From: Mesorhizobium sp. ORS 3324 | GTDB lineage: Bacteria > Pseudomonadota > Alphaproteobacteria > Rhizobiales > Rhizobiaceae | DNA length: 64,000 bases | Reading direction: 5' to 3' | Assembly: GCA_000824825.2 (NCBI GenBank) | Contig: LM655188.1 | Coordinates: 95,053 to 159,052 of the forward strand | Shown here: piece by piece, positions 30,795-39,746 of the stretch | How the letters are laid out: the number at the start of each line of letters is the position of its first letter | Numbering within the stretch: the first letter of the stretch is position 1 | The notes under the pieces: model-generated | Database searches by the model: none | Told to the model about the DNA's origin: nothing | What the model saw: the letters and a program-made list of their open reading frames with translations, nothing else | Program-made: the position numbers and the translations under genes

Positions 30795-32123
30795 ATGAAA
30801 TCGACCTGGAAACTGGCGTTGGGACTGGCCTCGGCGATCACCGCGTCGACAGCCGTCTCGAACGCCGCGCATGCGGAGGATCTGACGCTTTGCTGGGCGG
30901 CATGGGACCCGGCCAACGCGCTCGTGGAGCTTTCCAAGGACTTCACCAAGCAAACGGGCATCGGCATGAAGTTCGAGTTTGTGCCTTGGACCAACTATGC
31001 CGACCGGTTCCTCAACGAGCTCAACTCGCACGGCAAGCTCTGCGACCTGATCATCGGCGACAGCCAGTGGATCGGCGGTGCCGCCGAGAACGGCCATTAC
31101 GTCAAGCTGAACGACTTCTTCGACAAGGAGAAGATCAGCATGGACGACTTCGTGCCGGCGACGGTCGTCGGCTATTCGGAATGGCCGAAGAACACGCCCA
31201 ACTACTGGGCGCTGCCGGCCATGGGCGACGTGGTCGGCTGGACCTATCGCAAAGACTGGTTCTCGCGGCCCGAGTTGCAAAAGGAATTCAAGGAGAAGTA
31301 CGGCTGGGAGCTTGGCCCGCCCAAGACCTACGACCAGCTGCTGCAGATCGCCGAATTCTTCCAGAAGCGGCAGATCGACGGCAAGACGGTCTATGGCGCC
31401 TCGATCTACACCGAGCGCGGCTCGGAAGGCATCACCATGGGCGTCACCAACGTCCTATACGACTTTGGCTTCGATTATCAGAACCCGAACAAAGCCTACG
31501 ACATGCAGGGTTTCGTCAACTCGCCGGAAGCTGCCAAGGGCCTCGAATTCTACAAGAAACTATACGATTGCTGCACACCTCCCGGATCGTCGAACGTCTA
31601 CATGGGTGAATCGGCCGACGCCTTCAAATCGGGCCAGGTCGCGCTCCATATGAACTTCGCCTTCACCTGGCCCGGCCTCTACAAGGACGAGAAGGTAGGT
31701 GGTGACAAGATCGGCTTCTTCACCAACCCGGCCGGCCCGAAAGGCCATTTCGCCCAGCTCGGCGGCCAGGGCATCTCGGTGGTTTCCTATTCCGACAAGC
31801 AGGAAGCCGCGCTGAAGTACATCAAATGGTTCGCCAACAAGGATGTGCAGGCCAAGTGGTGGTCGCTCGGCGGCTACTCCTGCCTCAATGCGGTGGTGAA
31901 CGACCCGAAGTTCCCGGCCAGCCAGCCCTACGCGTCGACCTTCCTGGAATCGATGGCCATCGTGAAGGATTTCTGGGCCGAGCCGAGCTACGCCACGCTT
32001 TTGCAGGCGATGCAGAAGCGCGTCCACGACTATGTGGTGGCCGACAAGGGCACCGCGCAGGAAGCTCTCGACAGCCTGGTCAAGGACTGGACGCAAGTCT
32101 TCCAGGACGACGGCAAGATGTAG
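30795..32123 (+). CDS. ABC importer substrate-binding protein (carbohydrate type)
   Basis: A 442-residue periplasmic protein with a signal peptide ending near AHA-ED at residue 28. The mature part has the family 1 carbohydrate-binding layout: ELSKDFTKQTGIGMKFEF, a hinge region with YWALPAMGDVVGWTYRKDWF, and KYIKWFANKDVQAKWW near the C-terminus. It heads an operon with two permeases, a small membrane protein and two ATPases, then dihydroxyacetone-kinase-type genes, so a short polyol or ketose is a reasonable guess; this is inference. GGGAGG precedes the ATG. Confidence 0.92.
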   Translation: MKSTWKLALGLASAITASTAVSNAAHAEDLTLCWAAWDPANALVELSKDFTKQTGIGMKFEFVPWTNYADRFLNELNSHGKLCDLIIGDSQWIGGAAENGHYVKLNDFFDKEKISMDDFVPATVVGYSEWPKNTPNYWALPAMGDVVGWTYRKDWFSRPELQKEFKEKYGWELGPPKTYDQLLQIAEFFQKRQIDGKTVYGASIYTERGSEGITMGVTNVLYDFGFDYQNPNKAYDMQGFVNSPEAAKGLEFYKKLYDCCTPPGSSNVYMGESADAFKSGQVALHMNFAFTWPGLYKDEKVGGDKIGFFTNPAGPKGHFAQLGGQGISVVSYSDKQEAALKYIKWFANKDVQAKWWSLGGYSCLNAVVNDPKFPASQPYASTFLESMAIVKDFWAEPSYATLLQAMQKRVHDYVVADKGTAQEALDSLVKDWTQVFQDDGKM

Positions 32124-32160
32124 TCGGGGCAATGTAAGGCTCCTCCCGAGCCAGACCGCA

Positions 32161-32190
32161 GCGTCCCGTGCCGCCCTTGGCACGGGACGC
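32161..32190 (+). terminator. strong stem-loop between binding protein and permease genes
   Basis: A perfect 12-bp stem (GCGTCCCGTGCC / GGCACGGGACGC) with a 6-base loop and no following T run. In this position such structures usually protect the upstream mRNA end or attenuate readthrough, so that the binding protein is made in excess over the permeases. Confidence 0.75.
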
Positions 32191-32244
32191 AGTTCAGATA
32201 AATTCCAGCGTCGAGACTGACCAGTGACCGAAGCAGGACTCACC

Positions 32245-33192
32245 ATGCTTGATCGGACTGCGGACAATGTTGCCCGGGCGACACCGGAGCCGTTGGCCCG
32301 CAGGATCCGGGGGATCAGCGACAAGGGCCTGGCCTGGCTGTTCATCTCGCCGACGATCCTTCTGCTGCTCGCCATCAACATCTTCCCGCTGTTCTGGGCG
32401 ATCTATCTCTCCTTCACCAACTACCGCGCCAATCGGCCCAACGAGGCGGTGAAGAATCTCGGGCTCGCCAACTACCGGCGCATCCTCGGCGACCAGGACA
32501 TATGGATCGCCATGCAGACGACGGCGCATTTCGTATTCTGGACCATCCTTCTGCAGACGGTGATCGGCTTCACGCTGGCCTGGCTGATCGACAGAAAATT
32601 CCGCGGCCACGCCTTCTGGACGACAATCATATTGGTCCCGATGATGCTGTCGCCGGCGGTGGTCGGCAATTTCTGGCGCTTCCTCTACGAGCCGCAGATC
32701 GGGCTCTTCGCCTATGTGGTCGCCTTCTTCACCGGCATTGCGCCGACGCATGTGCAGATGCTGTCCAATGTCGAGCTGGCGCCTTGGGCGATCATCATCG
32801 TCGACACCTGGATGTGGACGCCTTACGTGATGCTGATCTGCCTCGCGGGCCTGCGCTCGATCCCCGAATATATCTATGAAGCGGCCGAGGTCGACCGCGC
32901 CTCCAACTGGCGGCAGTTCTGGTCGATCACCCTGCCGATGGCGCTGCCCTTCATCATGCTGGCGGTGCTGTTCCGCGGCATCGAGAACTTCAAGATGTTC
33001 GACATGGTGAACCTGCTCACCGGCGGCGGGCCGGGCTCGACCACCGAGGTGGCCTCGATCACGCTGAAGCGTCAGGCCTTCGAGAGCTGGCGCACCGGCT
33101 ATTCGTCAGCCTTCGCCATCATCCTGTTCGTCGCGGTGTTCGGGCTGGCCAACATCTACGTCAAGGCGCTCAACAAGGTGAAGCAGAGATGA
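32245..33192 (+). CDS. ABC importer permease (MalF/UgpA type)
   Basis: An inner-membrane permease of about 315 residues with six helices. The EAA loop that contacts the ATPase is EAAEVDRASNWRQFWSITLPMALP. A GTG at 32224 could start seven codons earlier; the ATG at 32245 is preferred. The end overlaps the next permease gene by four bases (ATGA). Confidence 0.93.
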   Translation: MLDRTADNVARATPEPLARRIRGISDKGLAWLFISPTILLLLAINIFPLFWAIYLSFTNYRANRPNEAVKNLGLANYRRILGDQDIWIAMQTTAHFVFWTILLQTVIGFTLAWLIDRKFRGHAFWTTIILVPMMLSPAVVGNFWRFLYEPQIGLFAYVVAFFTGIAPTHVQMLSNVELAPWAIIIVDTWMWTPYVMLICLAGLRSIPEYIYEAAEVDRASNWRQFWSITLPMALPFIMLAVLFRGIENFKMFDMVNLLTGGGPGSTTEVASITLKRQAFESWRTGYSSAFAIILFVAVFGLANIYVKALNKVKQR

Positions 33193-34139
33193 GCCTAACA
33201 ACCGCCCATTCCGTCGTCGCGCCCTCGGCCAATTCGAAGCGGATCGCCGGCGCGATCGTCGTCGGCTACGCACTGATCTCGATCGTGCCGCTCTTGTGGA
33301 TCTTCGCCACGAGCTTCAAGACGCCGCCGGACTCGATCGCCTATCCGCCGAAGATCGTCTTCCAGCCGAGCCTCGAGGGTTATTGCAACCTGTTCACAAC
33401 CCGCACCAGGCAGACGCCGGAATACATCAACGCGCTCGGACCGGCGACCGGGCTCTGCGACGCGACGGTGCGCAAGCGCAACATGGTGATCGCAGGTCCG
33501 TCGAACTTCCTGCCGCGCTTCGTCAACTCGCTGATCATCGCCTTCGGCTCGACCTTCTGCGCAGTGTTCCTCGGCACGCTCTCGGCCTATGGCTTCTCGC
33601 GCTTCAAGGTGCCGCTCGCCGACGACCTCCTGTTCTTCATCCTGTCGACGCGCTTCATGCCGCCGATCGCGGTGGCGATCCCGATCTACCTGATGTACCG
33701 CGAGCTCGGTCTTTCCGACACCGCGCTCGGCATGATCCTGCTCTACACGGCGGTCAACGTCTCGCTGGCAGTGTGGCTGCTCAAGGGCTTCATCGACGAG
33801 ATCCCGCGCGAATATGAGGAAGCGGCGATGATCGACGGCTACACAAGGCTGCAGGCCTTCTGGCGCACCGTGCTGCCGCAGGCCACCACCGGCATCGCCG
33901 CCACCGCCATCTTCTGCCTGATCTTTGCCTGGAACGAATATGCCTTCGCCGCGCTGTTGACCTCCGGCACGGCGCAGACCGCGCCGCCCTTCATCCCGAC
34001 CATCATCGGCGAAGGCGGCCAGGACTGGCCGGCGGTGGCGGCGGGCACGACGATCTTCCTGGTGCCGATCCTCGTCTTCACCATCCTGCTCCGCAAGCAA
34101 TTGCTGCGCGGCATCACCTTCGGCGCGGTGCGCAAATGA
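33189..34139 (+). CDS. ABC importer permease (MalG/UgpE type)
   Basis: A 316-residue inner-membrane permease with the EAA loop YEEAAMIDGYTRLQAFWRTVLP. It has a longer first periplasmic loop than usual (about 50-105), including TGLCDATVRKRN, which contains an isolated Cys. It pairs with the preceding permease. A palindromic repeat separates it from the rest of the operon. Confidence 0.93.
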   Translation: MSLTTAHSVVAPSANSKRIAGAIVVGYALISIVPLLWIFATSFKTPPDSIAYPPKIVFQPSLEGYCNLFTTRTRQTPEYINALGPATGLCDATVRKRNMVIAGPSNFLPRFVNSLIIAFGSTFCAVFLGTLSAYGFSRFKVPLADDLLFFILSTRFMPPIAVAIPIYLMYRELGLSDTALGMILLYTAVNVSLAVWLLKGFIDEIPREYEEAAMIDGYTRLQAFWRTVLPQATTGIAATAIFCLIFAWNEYAFAALLTSGTAQTAPPFIPTIIGEGGQDWPAVAAGTTIFLVPILVFTILLRKQLLRGITFGAVRK

Positions 34140-34149
34140 CTAGTGTGGG

Positions 34150-34344
34150 AATAAATCGACCCCCACTCCGTCGAGCTTCGCTCGACACCTCTCCCCCGAT
34201 CGACGGGGGAGAGGAAGGGCGCGAACTTCATTCAGCCAGGCTCCCTTCCTCTCCCTCCGGAGGGGGGAGAGCTGGCGCTGCGAAGCAGCGACGGAGTGTG
34301 GGAACCACCTGGCAACCATCTCTCCCCGTAAACGGGGAGAAGGA
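34150..34344. repeat. palindromic repeat cluster inside the ABC operon (family A)
   Basis: Several hairpins in tandem: acctctcccccgatcgacgg / gagagg, cttcctctccctccggaggg, and tctccccgtaaacggggaga. Outer arms (ccccactccgtcgagc / agcagcgacggagtgtgg) are inverted. It lies between the second permease and the small membrane protein gene, so the operon must be read through it or restarted after it. Confidence 0.75.
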
Positions 34345-34356
34345 CGGGAGGAACGC

Positions 34357-34560
34357 ATGAGCCGCATTCATGTCTCAAAGCGCTCATCTTGGCCCCGCTG
34401 GGCAAGGCGCGGCCTAATGGAAAACATCGCCACCGCGGTCATCGCCATCGGCTTCCTGATGCTGTTCCAGCCCTTCGCGCTGTCGCTCTACAGCTATTCC
34501 TTCGTCACCATGCTCGCCGGCACGGCCATGTTCATCGTCGTCTCGAAATTCCCGGGTTAG
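34357..34560 (+). CDS. small two-helix membrane protein of the ABC operon
   Basis: A 67-residue protein with a basic N-terminus (MSRIHVSKRSSWPRWARRG) and two helices (IATAVIAIGFLMLFQPFALS and FVTMLAGTAMFIVV). Its stop codon is two bases from the ATG of the next ATPase gene, so it is translated as part of the operon. Genes of this kind occur beside rhizobial sugar importers; function unknown, perhaps an accessory subunit. An internal ATG (MENIATAV) is an alternative start. Confidence 0.7.
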   Translation: MSRIHVSKRSSWPRWARRGLMENIATAVIAIGFLMLFQPFALSLYSYSFVTMLAGTAMFIVVSKFPG

Positions 34561-34562
34561 CC

Positions 34563-35669
34563 ATGGCCGAGATCCGTGTTCAGAACCTCAGGAAAGCCTT
34601 CGGCGAGTTCGTCGCCGTGCAGGATTCCAACTTCGTCGTCGAGGACGGCGAGTTCTTCGTCATGCTCGGCCCTTCCGGCTGCGGCAAGACGACGACGCTC
34701 AGGATGATCGCCGGCCTCGAATTGCCGACCGGCGGCAAGATCCTGCTCGGCGGCGAGGACGTCACCATGCGCCGCGCCCGCGAACGCGACATCGCTTTCG
34801 TCTTCCAGCTCTTCGCGCTCTACCCGCACATGAATGTGCGCAAGAACATCGGCTTCCCGCTGCTGGCGCAAGGCATGCCCTCGGCCGAGATCCGCACGCG
34901 GGTCGAGGAGACGGCGAAGCTCTTGCGTATCGACCATCTGCTCGACAAATCCGTCTCCGGGCTTGCCGGCGGCGACCGCCAGCGCGTCGCGCTCGGCCGC
35001 GCCATCGTGCGGCGCCCGAAATGCTTCCTGATGGACGAGCCGCTCGGGACACTCGACACCGAGTTCCGCGATCTGATGGTGCATGAGCTGCGCGAGCTGC
35101 ACAACCGCATCCACGCCACCACCGTCTATGTCACGCACGACCAGATGGAAGCGATGTCGATGGCCGACAAGATAGCGGTGATGAACCACGGCGTCATCGA
35201 ACAGTTCGGCAGGCCGCGCGAGATCTACGACCGGCCGGCGACGATGTTCGTTGCCGACTTCATCGGCTCGCCGTCGATGAACTTCTTGCGCTTCGGCGGC
35301 GGCCTCGCCAAGGGCGCGAAGGAGATCGTCGTGCAGGGCGCGAAGGTGACGGTGCCGGAGGTGCGCGAGGATATCCCGCCCGCCGACATGGCGCTCGGCA
35401 TCCGGCCCGAGCACATCCGCTTCGACGATACCTCGAAGCTGCGCGGCGCGATCTACGGCACCGAATATCTCGGCACCACGCAGATCGTGGCGGTGGAGAC
35501 GGCCGACGGCATCATCAAAGCCCGGGTGCCGGCGGGCATCCATCTCGCCCCCGGCGAGCAGGTCGGGCTGGCGCTGAGCAGCGCGCGGCTGTCGCTGTTC
35601 GAGAAGGGCTCCGGCCGCGCGGTCAGGACCGCGATGCATGATCAGGCAGTGGAGGCGCGCCATGGCTGA
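34563..35669 (+). CDS. ABC importer ATPase (MalK/UgpC type), first copy
   Basis: A 368-residue ATPase with Walker A GPSGCGKTT near 37-45, the signature LAGGDRQRVALGRAI in place of the usual LSGGQ, Walker B CFLMDEPLGTLD and the switch His in YVTHDQMEAM. A TOBE-type regulatory domain follows from about 240. The Q-loop region reads FVFQLFALYPHMNV, with Leu after Gln where most have Ser/Asn-Tyr. The altered signature suggests it works as the weaker half of a heterodimer with the next ATPase. Confidence 0.92.
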   Translation: MAEIRVQNLRKAFGEFVAVQDSNFVVEDGEFFVMLGPSGCGKTTTLRMIAGLELPTGGKILLGGEDVTMRRARERDIAFVFQLFALYPHMNVRKNIGFPLLAQGMPSAEIRTRVEETAKLLRIDHLLDKSVSGLAGGDRQRVALGRAIVRRPKCFLMDEPLGTLDTEFRDLMVHELRELHNRIHATTVYVTHDQMEAMSMADKIAVMNHGVIEQFGRPREIYDRPATMFVADFIGSPSMNFLRFGGGLAKGAKEIVVQGAKVTVPEVREDIPPADMALGIRPEHIRFDDTSKLRGAIYGTEYLGTTQIVAVETADGIIKARVPAGIHLAPGEQVGLALSSARLSLFEKGSGRAVRTAMHDQAVEARHG

Positions 35670-36675
35670 CGTCCACGTCCAGGGTGTGACCAAGAGTTTT
35701 GGCGAGACCGTCGCGGTCGGCGATCTCGACCTGCAGATCAAGGACGGCGAGTTCGTCGTGCTGCTCGGCCCGACCGGCGCCGGCAAGACGACGACGCTGA
35801 GACTGATCGCCGGGCTGGAGCGGCCGGACAGCGGCACGATCCACGTCGGCGGCCGCGACGCGACGGCACTGTCGCCGGCCGAGCGCGACACCGCCTTCGT
35901 CTTCCAGCAATATTCGCTCTATCCGCATCTTTCGGTCTTCGACAACCTCGCCTTCCCGCTGCGCTCGCCGGCGCGGCGGTTCCCCGAAGAGGCGATCCGC
36001 CGCCGCGTCGAGGAAGTGGCGCGCATGGTGCGCATCGACCACAAGCTCAACAACCGCTCGACCAGGCTGTCGGGTGGCGAGATGCAGCGCGTCGCCATCG
36101 GCCGCGCCTTGGTGCGGAAGCCCGCGATCTATCTGATGGACGAGCCGCTGTCGTCGCTCGATGCCAAGCTGCGCGCAGACCTAAGGCTCGAGCTCAAGCG
36201 CATCCAGGCCGAGCTCGGCGCCACCATGCTCTATGTCACGCACGACCAGATCGAGGCGATGACCATGGCCGACCGCATCGGCATCCTATCCGACGGGGTT
36301 CTGGTGCAGATCGGCACGCCGCGCGCGATCTATTCGGAGCCGGCAAACCTTCATGTCGCGGCCCGCCTCGGCCAGCCGGCGATCAATCTGTTGCCGGCCG
36401 GTCTGCTGCCGGACGGCGGCGCGCCGACCGGGACGACGACGATTGGCGCGCGCACCGAGCACCTGTCGATCGAGAAGGCGGCAAACGGCCATGCCGACGG
36501 CGTCGTCGACTGGGTCGAGCATCTGGGCGACCAGAACCATCTGCATGTGACGGTCGGAGCGAAGAAGCTGGTGACGCTGACAGATCCCGATACGTCGCTC
36601 GAAAAGGGGGACAGGGTGACGATCCGCTACCGCTCGCCGCTTTATTTCGGCTCGGACGGGCAAAGGCTGATGTAG
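35662..36675 (+). CDS. ABC importer ATPase (MalK/UgpC type), second copy
   Basis: A 337-residue ATPase with Walker A GPTGAGKTT, Q-loop FVFQQYSLYPHLSV, a canonical signature LSGGEMQRVAIGRAL, Walker B IYLMDEPLSSLDAKL and YVTHDQIEAMTMAD. A short TOBE domain ends the protein. It overlaps the previous gene by 8 bases. Two different ATPase genes point to an asymmetric ATPase dimer, as known for a few glycerol and sugar importers of rhizobia. Confidence 0.92.
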   Translation: MADVHVQGVTKSFGETVAVGDLDLQIKDGEFVVLLGPTGAGKTTTLRLIAGLERPDSGTIHVGGRDATALSPAERDTAFVFQQYSLYPHLSVFDNLAFPLRSPARRFPEEAIRRRVEEVARMVRIDHKLNNRSTRLSGGEMQRVAIGRALVRKPAIYLMDEPLSSLDAKLRADLRLELKRIQAELGATMLYVTHDQIEAMTMADRIGILSDGVLVQIGTPRAIYSEPANLHVAARLGQPAINLLPAGLLPDGGAPTGTTTIGARTEHLSIEKAANGHADGVVDWVEHLGDQNHLHVTVGAKKLVTLTDPDTSLEKGDRVTIRYRSPLYFGSDGQRLM

Positions 36676-36740
36676 CCGGCTCGCATTGTTGCATCCGCCA
36701 TATTCCGATTGACTGCTGCTATACGGACTGGACGAAATCC

Positions 36741-38384
36741 ATGAAGCACTTTTTCAACCGCAAGGAGACGATCGTCACCGAAGCGCTGGATGGCTTTCTC
36801 GCCACCGCGGGCTCCGGCACGCTGGCGCGCCTCGACGGATATCCGGAGGTGAAGGTCGTGCTCCGCGCCGCCTGGGACAAGACGAAGGTCAGCGTCGTTT
36901 CCGGTGGCGGCGCCGGGCATGAGCCCTCGCACGCCGGCTTCGTCGGCGCCGGCATGCTGACAGCGGCGGTCTCCGGCGAGATCTTCGCTTCGCCCAGTGT
37001 CGAGGCGGTGCTGGCGGCAATCCGCGCGACGACCGGACCCGCCGGCTGCCTGCTGATCGTCAAGAACTACACCGGCGACCGTCTCAATTTCGGCTTGGCC
37101 GCCGAAAAGGCGCGCGCCGAAGGGTTTGCGGTCGAAATGGTGATCGTCGCCGACGACATCGCGCTGCCCGATATCGCGCAGCCGCGCGGCGTCGCCGGCA
37201 CGCTGTTCGTGCACAAGATCGCCGGGCACCTCTCCGAAACTGGCCATGATCTGGCATCGGTCGCAGCGGCAGCGCGCGCGGCGGCAAAGGACATCGTTTC
37301 GCTGGGCATCTCGCTTTCCTCCTGCTCGATCCCGGGACAGGCGCATGAAGATCGTTTCGGCGCCGACGACGGCGAGCTCGGCCTCGGCATTCATGGCGAG
37401 CCCGGCGTCGAACGGATCGCCTTGCAGAGCGCCGGCAAGCTGGTCGCCATCATGGCCGAGCGCTTCGCCGCGCGGTTCGATGCCGGCAGCCGTTATGCGC
37501 TGCTGATCAACAATCTCGGATCGGTACCGCCGCTCGAAATGTCGCTGATCGCCAATGCGGTGCTTGCCTCGCCACTGGCAAAGGCGGTGACGCTGACGAT
37601 CGGCCCCGGGCATCTGATGACCGCGCTCAACATGAACGGCTTCTCGCTGTCGCTGATTAGACTGGACGCGGAGCGCGAGACGGCGCTGCTGGCGCCGGTC
37701 GGCCCGCATGCCTGGCCGCCGGCAAGGCCGGTTCGCCAACCGGTCGTAGTGGCAGCGGCCAAGCCGGCAGGTCGTGATGCCGCCAGAGCGGCCAGCAGCG
37801 ACACTGGCGCCAAGCGCCTGATCGTCGCGGTTTGCGAGAAGCTGATCGCGCTCGAAGAGCCCCTCAACAGCCTCGACGCCAGGACCGGCGACGGCGACAC
37901 CGGCTCGACGGTTGCGACCGGCGCGCGCAGCGTGCTTGATCGCATCGACACGCTGCCGCTTGCCGATCGCGCGGCCACACTCGCCGCAGTCGGTGACACT
38001 TTGAGTTCCGCCATGGGCGGGTCCAGCGGTGTGCTGCTGTCGATCTTTTTCACCGCCGCCGCGCAGACTTTGGGTTTCGGCGCAACTCTGCCCAAGGCGC
38101 TGCTTGCCGGCCTTGGCCGGATGTCCTTCTATGGCGGAGCAAGGGTGGGCGACCGCACAATGGTCGACGCGCTGGAGCCGGCGCTCAAGGCGCTCGACGC
38201 GAGCGGGCTGGAAGCGGCCGCCAAAGCCGCGCGGCATGGCGCGGAGGCGACCGCCGCGATGCAGAAGGCAAAGGCCGGGCGCTCAGCCTATATCGGCCGG
38301 CAGCTTGACGGCGTCGCCGATCCGGGCGCCTTTGCGGTGGCAGAGGCGTTCGCGGCCGTGGCGGCCATGTTCGCCCCGGCATGA
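36741..38384 (+). CDS. ATP-type dihydroxyacetone kinase, DhaK-DhaL fusion
   Basis: A 547-residue kinase. The DhaK domain (about 1-330) binds the ketose covalently through the His in GIHGEPG near 217; SGGGAGHEPSHAGFVGAGML and VKNYTGDRLNF are typical. A linker of about 20 Ala-rich residues leads to the DhaL ATP-binding domain (about 350-547) with DARTGDGDTGSTV supplying the Mg-binding aspartates. This single-chain form uses ATP. Substrate may be dihydroxyacetone, erythrulose or a related ketose. It lies 65 bp after the importer ATPases on the same strand. Confidence 0.88.
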   Translation: MKHFFNRKETIVTEALDGFLATAGSGTLARLDGYPEVKVVLRAAWDKTKVSVVSGGGAGHEPSHAGFVGAGMLTAAVSGEIFASPSVEAVLAAIRATTGPAGCLLIVKNYTGDRLNFGLAAEKARAEGFAVEMVIVADDIALPDIAQPRGVAGTLFVHKIAGHLSETGHDLASVAAAARAAAKDIVSLGISLSSCSIPGQAHEDRFGADDGELGLGIHGEPGVERIALQSAGKLVAIMAERFAARFDAGSRYALLINNLGSVPPLEMSLIANAVLASPLAKAVTLTIGPGHLMTALNMNGFSLSLIRLDAERETALLAPVGPHAWPPARPVRQPVVVAAAKPAGRDAARAASSDTGAKRLIVAVCEKLIALEEPLNSLDARTGDGDTGSTVATGARSVLDRIDTLPLADRAATLAAVGDTLSSAMGGSSGVLLSIFFTAAAQTLGFGATLPKALLAGLGRMSFYGGARVGDRTMVDALEPALKALDASGLEAAAKAARHGAEATAAMQKAKAGRSAYIGRQLDGVADPGAFAVAEAFAAVAAMFAPA

Positions 38385-38394
38385 AGGACCAAGA

Positions 38395-38994
38395 ATGGCC
38401 GCACCCGATTTCTCAAAGTTGATCGCTGCGGCGGCGGACACGATCGCGGCGCATGCCGATGAACTGACCGCGCTCGACCAGGCGATCGGCGACGGCGACC
38501 ATGGGCTGAACATGAAGCGCGGCTTCGAAGCCGTGCGCACCGAGGCGGAAGCAATCGCCGCCAAGCCGCTGCCGGACGCGCTGAAGGCCGTCGGCACCAA
38601 GCTGGTGATGACCGTTGGCGGCGCCTCCGGCCCGTTGTTCGGCACGCTGTTCATGGCGCTCGGCAAGGAACTGCCCGGCACGCCGGACCGCGCCGCGCTG
38701 ACGGCGGCGTTCGGCAAGGCGATCGAGGCGGTTTCGGCGCGCGGCAAATCGCAGCCCGGGCAAAAAACCATGCTCGACGTGCTGCAGCCGGTGTATGAGG
38801 CGCTGGGGCAAGGCAAGACGGCCGAGGAAATCGTCGACGTCGCCGATCACGCGGCTGACGCCACCGTGCCGATGAAGGCCCTGCGCGGGCGCGCCTCCTT
38901 CCTGGGGGAGCGCTCGATCGGGCATATGGATGCCGGGGCGCGCTCGACCGCGCTTCTGGTGCGCGCAATCTCTGAGGCGATCGAGGGTTCTTGA
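38395..38994 (+). CDS. dhaL: dihydroxyacetone kinase subunit DhaL (PTS type)
   Basis: A 199-residue ADP-binding subunit. The metal and nucleotide loop is DQAIGDGDHGLNM with D33 and D35, and GGASGPLFGTLFMALG follows. In the PTS-dependent form DhaL keeps its ADP as a cofactor that is re-phosphorylated by DhaM. It starts 11 bp after the fused kinase and overlaps dhaM by one base (TGATG), which implies coupled translation. Confidence 0.92.
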   Translation: MAAPDFSKLIAAAADTIAAHADELTALDQAIGDGDHGLNMKRGFEAVRTEAEAIAAKPLPDALKAVGTKLVMTVGGASGPLFGTLFMALGKELPGTPDRAALTAAFGKAIEAVSARGKSQPGQKTMLDVLQPVYEALGQGKTAEEIVDVADHAADATVPMKALRGRASFLGERSIGHMDAGARSTALLVRAISEAIEGS

Positions 38995-39383
38995 TGAGCA
39001 ATGTCGGCATCGTCATCGTATCGCATTCGCCGCTGGTCGCCGAAGGCACCGCCGACATGGTGCGCCAGATGGTGGGCGACGAAGTGCCGCTTGCATGGTG
39101 CGGCGGAAACGGCCATGGCGGGCTCGGCACCAGCGTCGAGGCGATTATGGGCGCGATCGATAGGGCCTGGTCGGAAGCAGGCGTCGCCATTCTTGTCGAT
39201 CTCGGCGGCGCCGAGACCAACTCAGAGATGGCGGTCGAGATGATCGGCGAGCCGCGCTCGCACAAGATCGTCGTCTGCAACGCGCCGATTGTCGAGGGCG
39301 CGGTGATGGCGGCGACGGAATCTTCCGGCGGCGCCTCGCTGAAGGAAGTGGTGGCGACGGCGCACGAATTGTCGCCGTCGTGA
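38994..39383 (+). CDS. dhaM: PTS-dependent dihydroxyacetone kinase phosphotransferase subunit DhaM (EIIA domain only)
   Basis: A 129-residue protein of the mannose-type EIIA fold. VGIVIVSHSPLVAEGTADMV carries the phosphorylated H11. In E. coli DhaM is fused to HPr-like and EI-like domains; here only the EIIA part is present and HPr and EI are separate neighbouring genes. It passes phosphate from HPr to DhaL-ADP. The ATG at 38994 is used; a TTG one codon earlier is less likely. Confidence 0.92.
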   Translation: MSNVGIVIVSHSPLVAEGTADMVRQMVGDEVPLAWCGGNGHGGLGTSVEAIMGAIDRAWSEAGVAILVDLGGAETNSEMAVEMIGEPRSHKIVVCNAPIVEGAVMAATESSGGASLKEVVATAHELSPS

Positions 39384-39402
39384 ACGAATGGGAACCGACT
39401 GA

Positions 39403-39705
39403 ATGTCCGCATCCGCCGAAGCCACGGTTCTGATCACCCATGAGGTGGGGCTGCACGCGCGCCCTTCGGTGAAGTTCACCAAGCTCGCCAAATCGTTCGC
39501 GGCCGAGGTGGAAGTTGCGGTGGTGGCGAACGGTCCCTGGTTCGACGCCAAGAGCATCGTCAAGGTGATGGCGGCCAAGGCGCCCAAGGGAACCGTGCTG
39601 CACATAAGGGCGCGCGGCGATGGTGCCGAGGAAGCGGTCGGCGCGCTCGTCGATCTGGTGCAACGCGACTTCGACGAGGACAGGGACCATGCCCGGTCCG
39701 CTTGA
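39403..39705 (+). CDS. ptsH: HPr-like phosphocarrier protein
   Basis: A 100-residue phosphocarrier. H18 in EVGLHARPSVKF is the phosphorylated histidine. The regulatory serine position corresponds to S51 in FDAKSIVKVMA. It lies between dhaM and the EI gene, which suggests it is dedicated to the Dha relay and distinct from the nitrogen-PTS NPr found elsewhere in rhizobial genomes; the latter part is inference. The C-terminal tail is acidic (DEDRDHARSA). Confidence 0.9.
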   Translation: MSASAEATVLITHEVGLHARPSVKFTKLAKSFAAEVEVAVVANGPWFDAKSIVKVMAAKAPKGTVLHIRARGDGAEEAVGALVDLVQRDFDEDRDHARSA

Positions 39706-39746
39706 GACGGACAAAGCGTATCCGACATCCGCAAGGACTGCGGATC

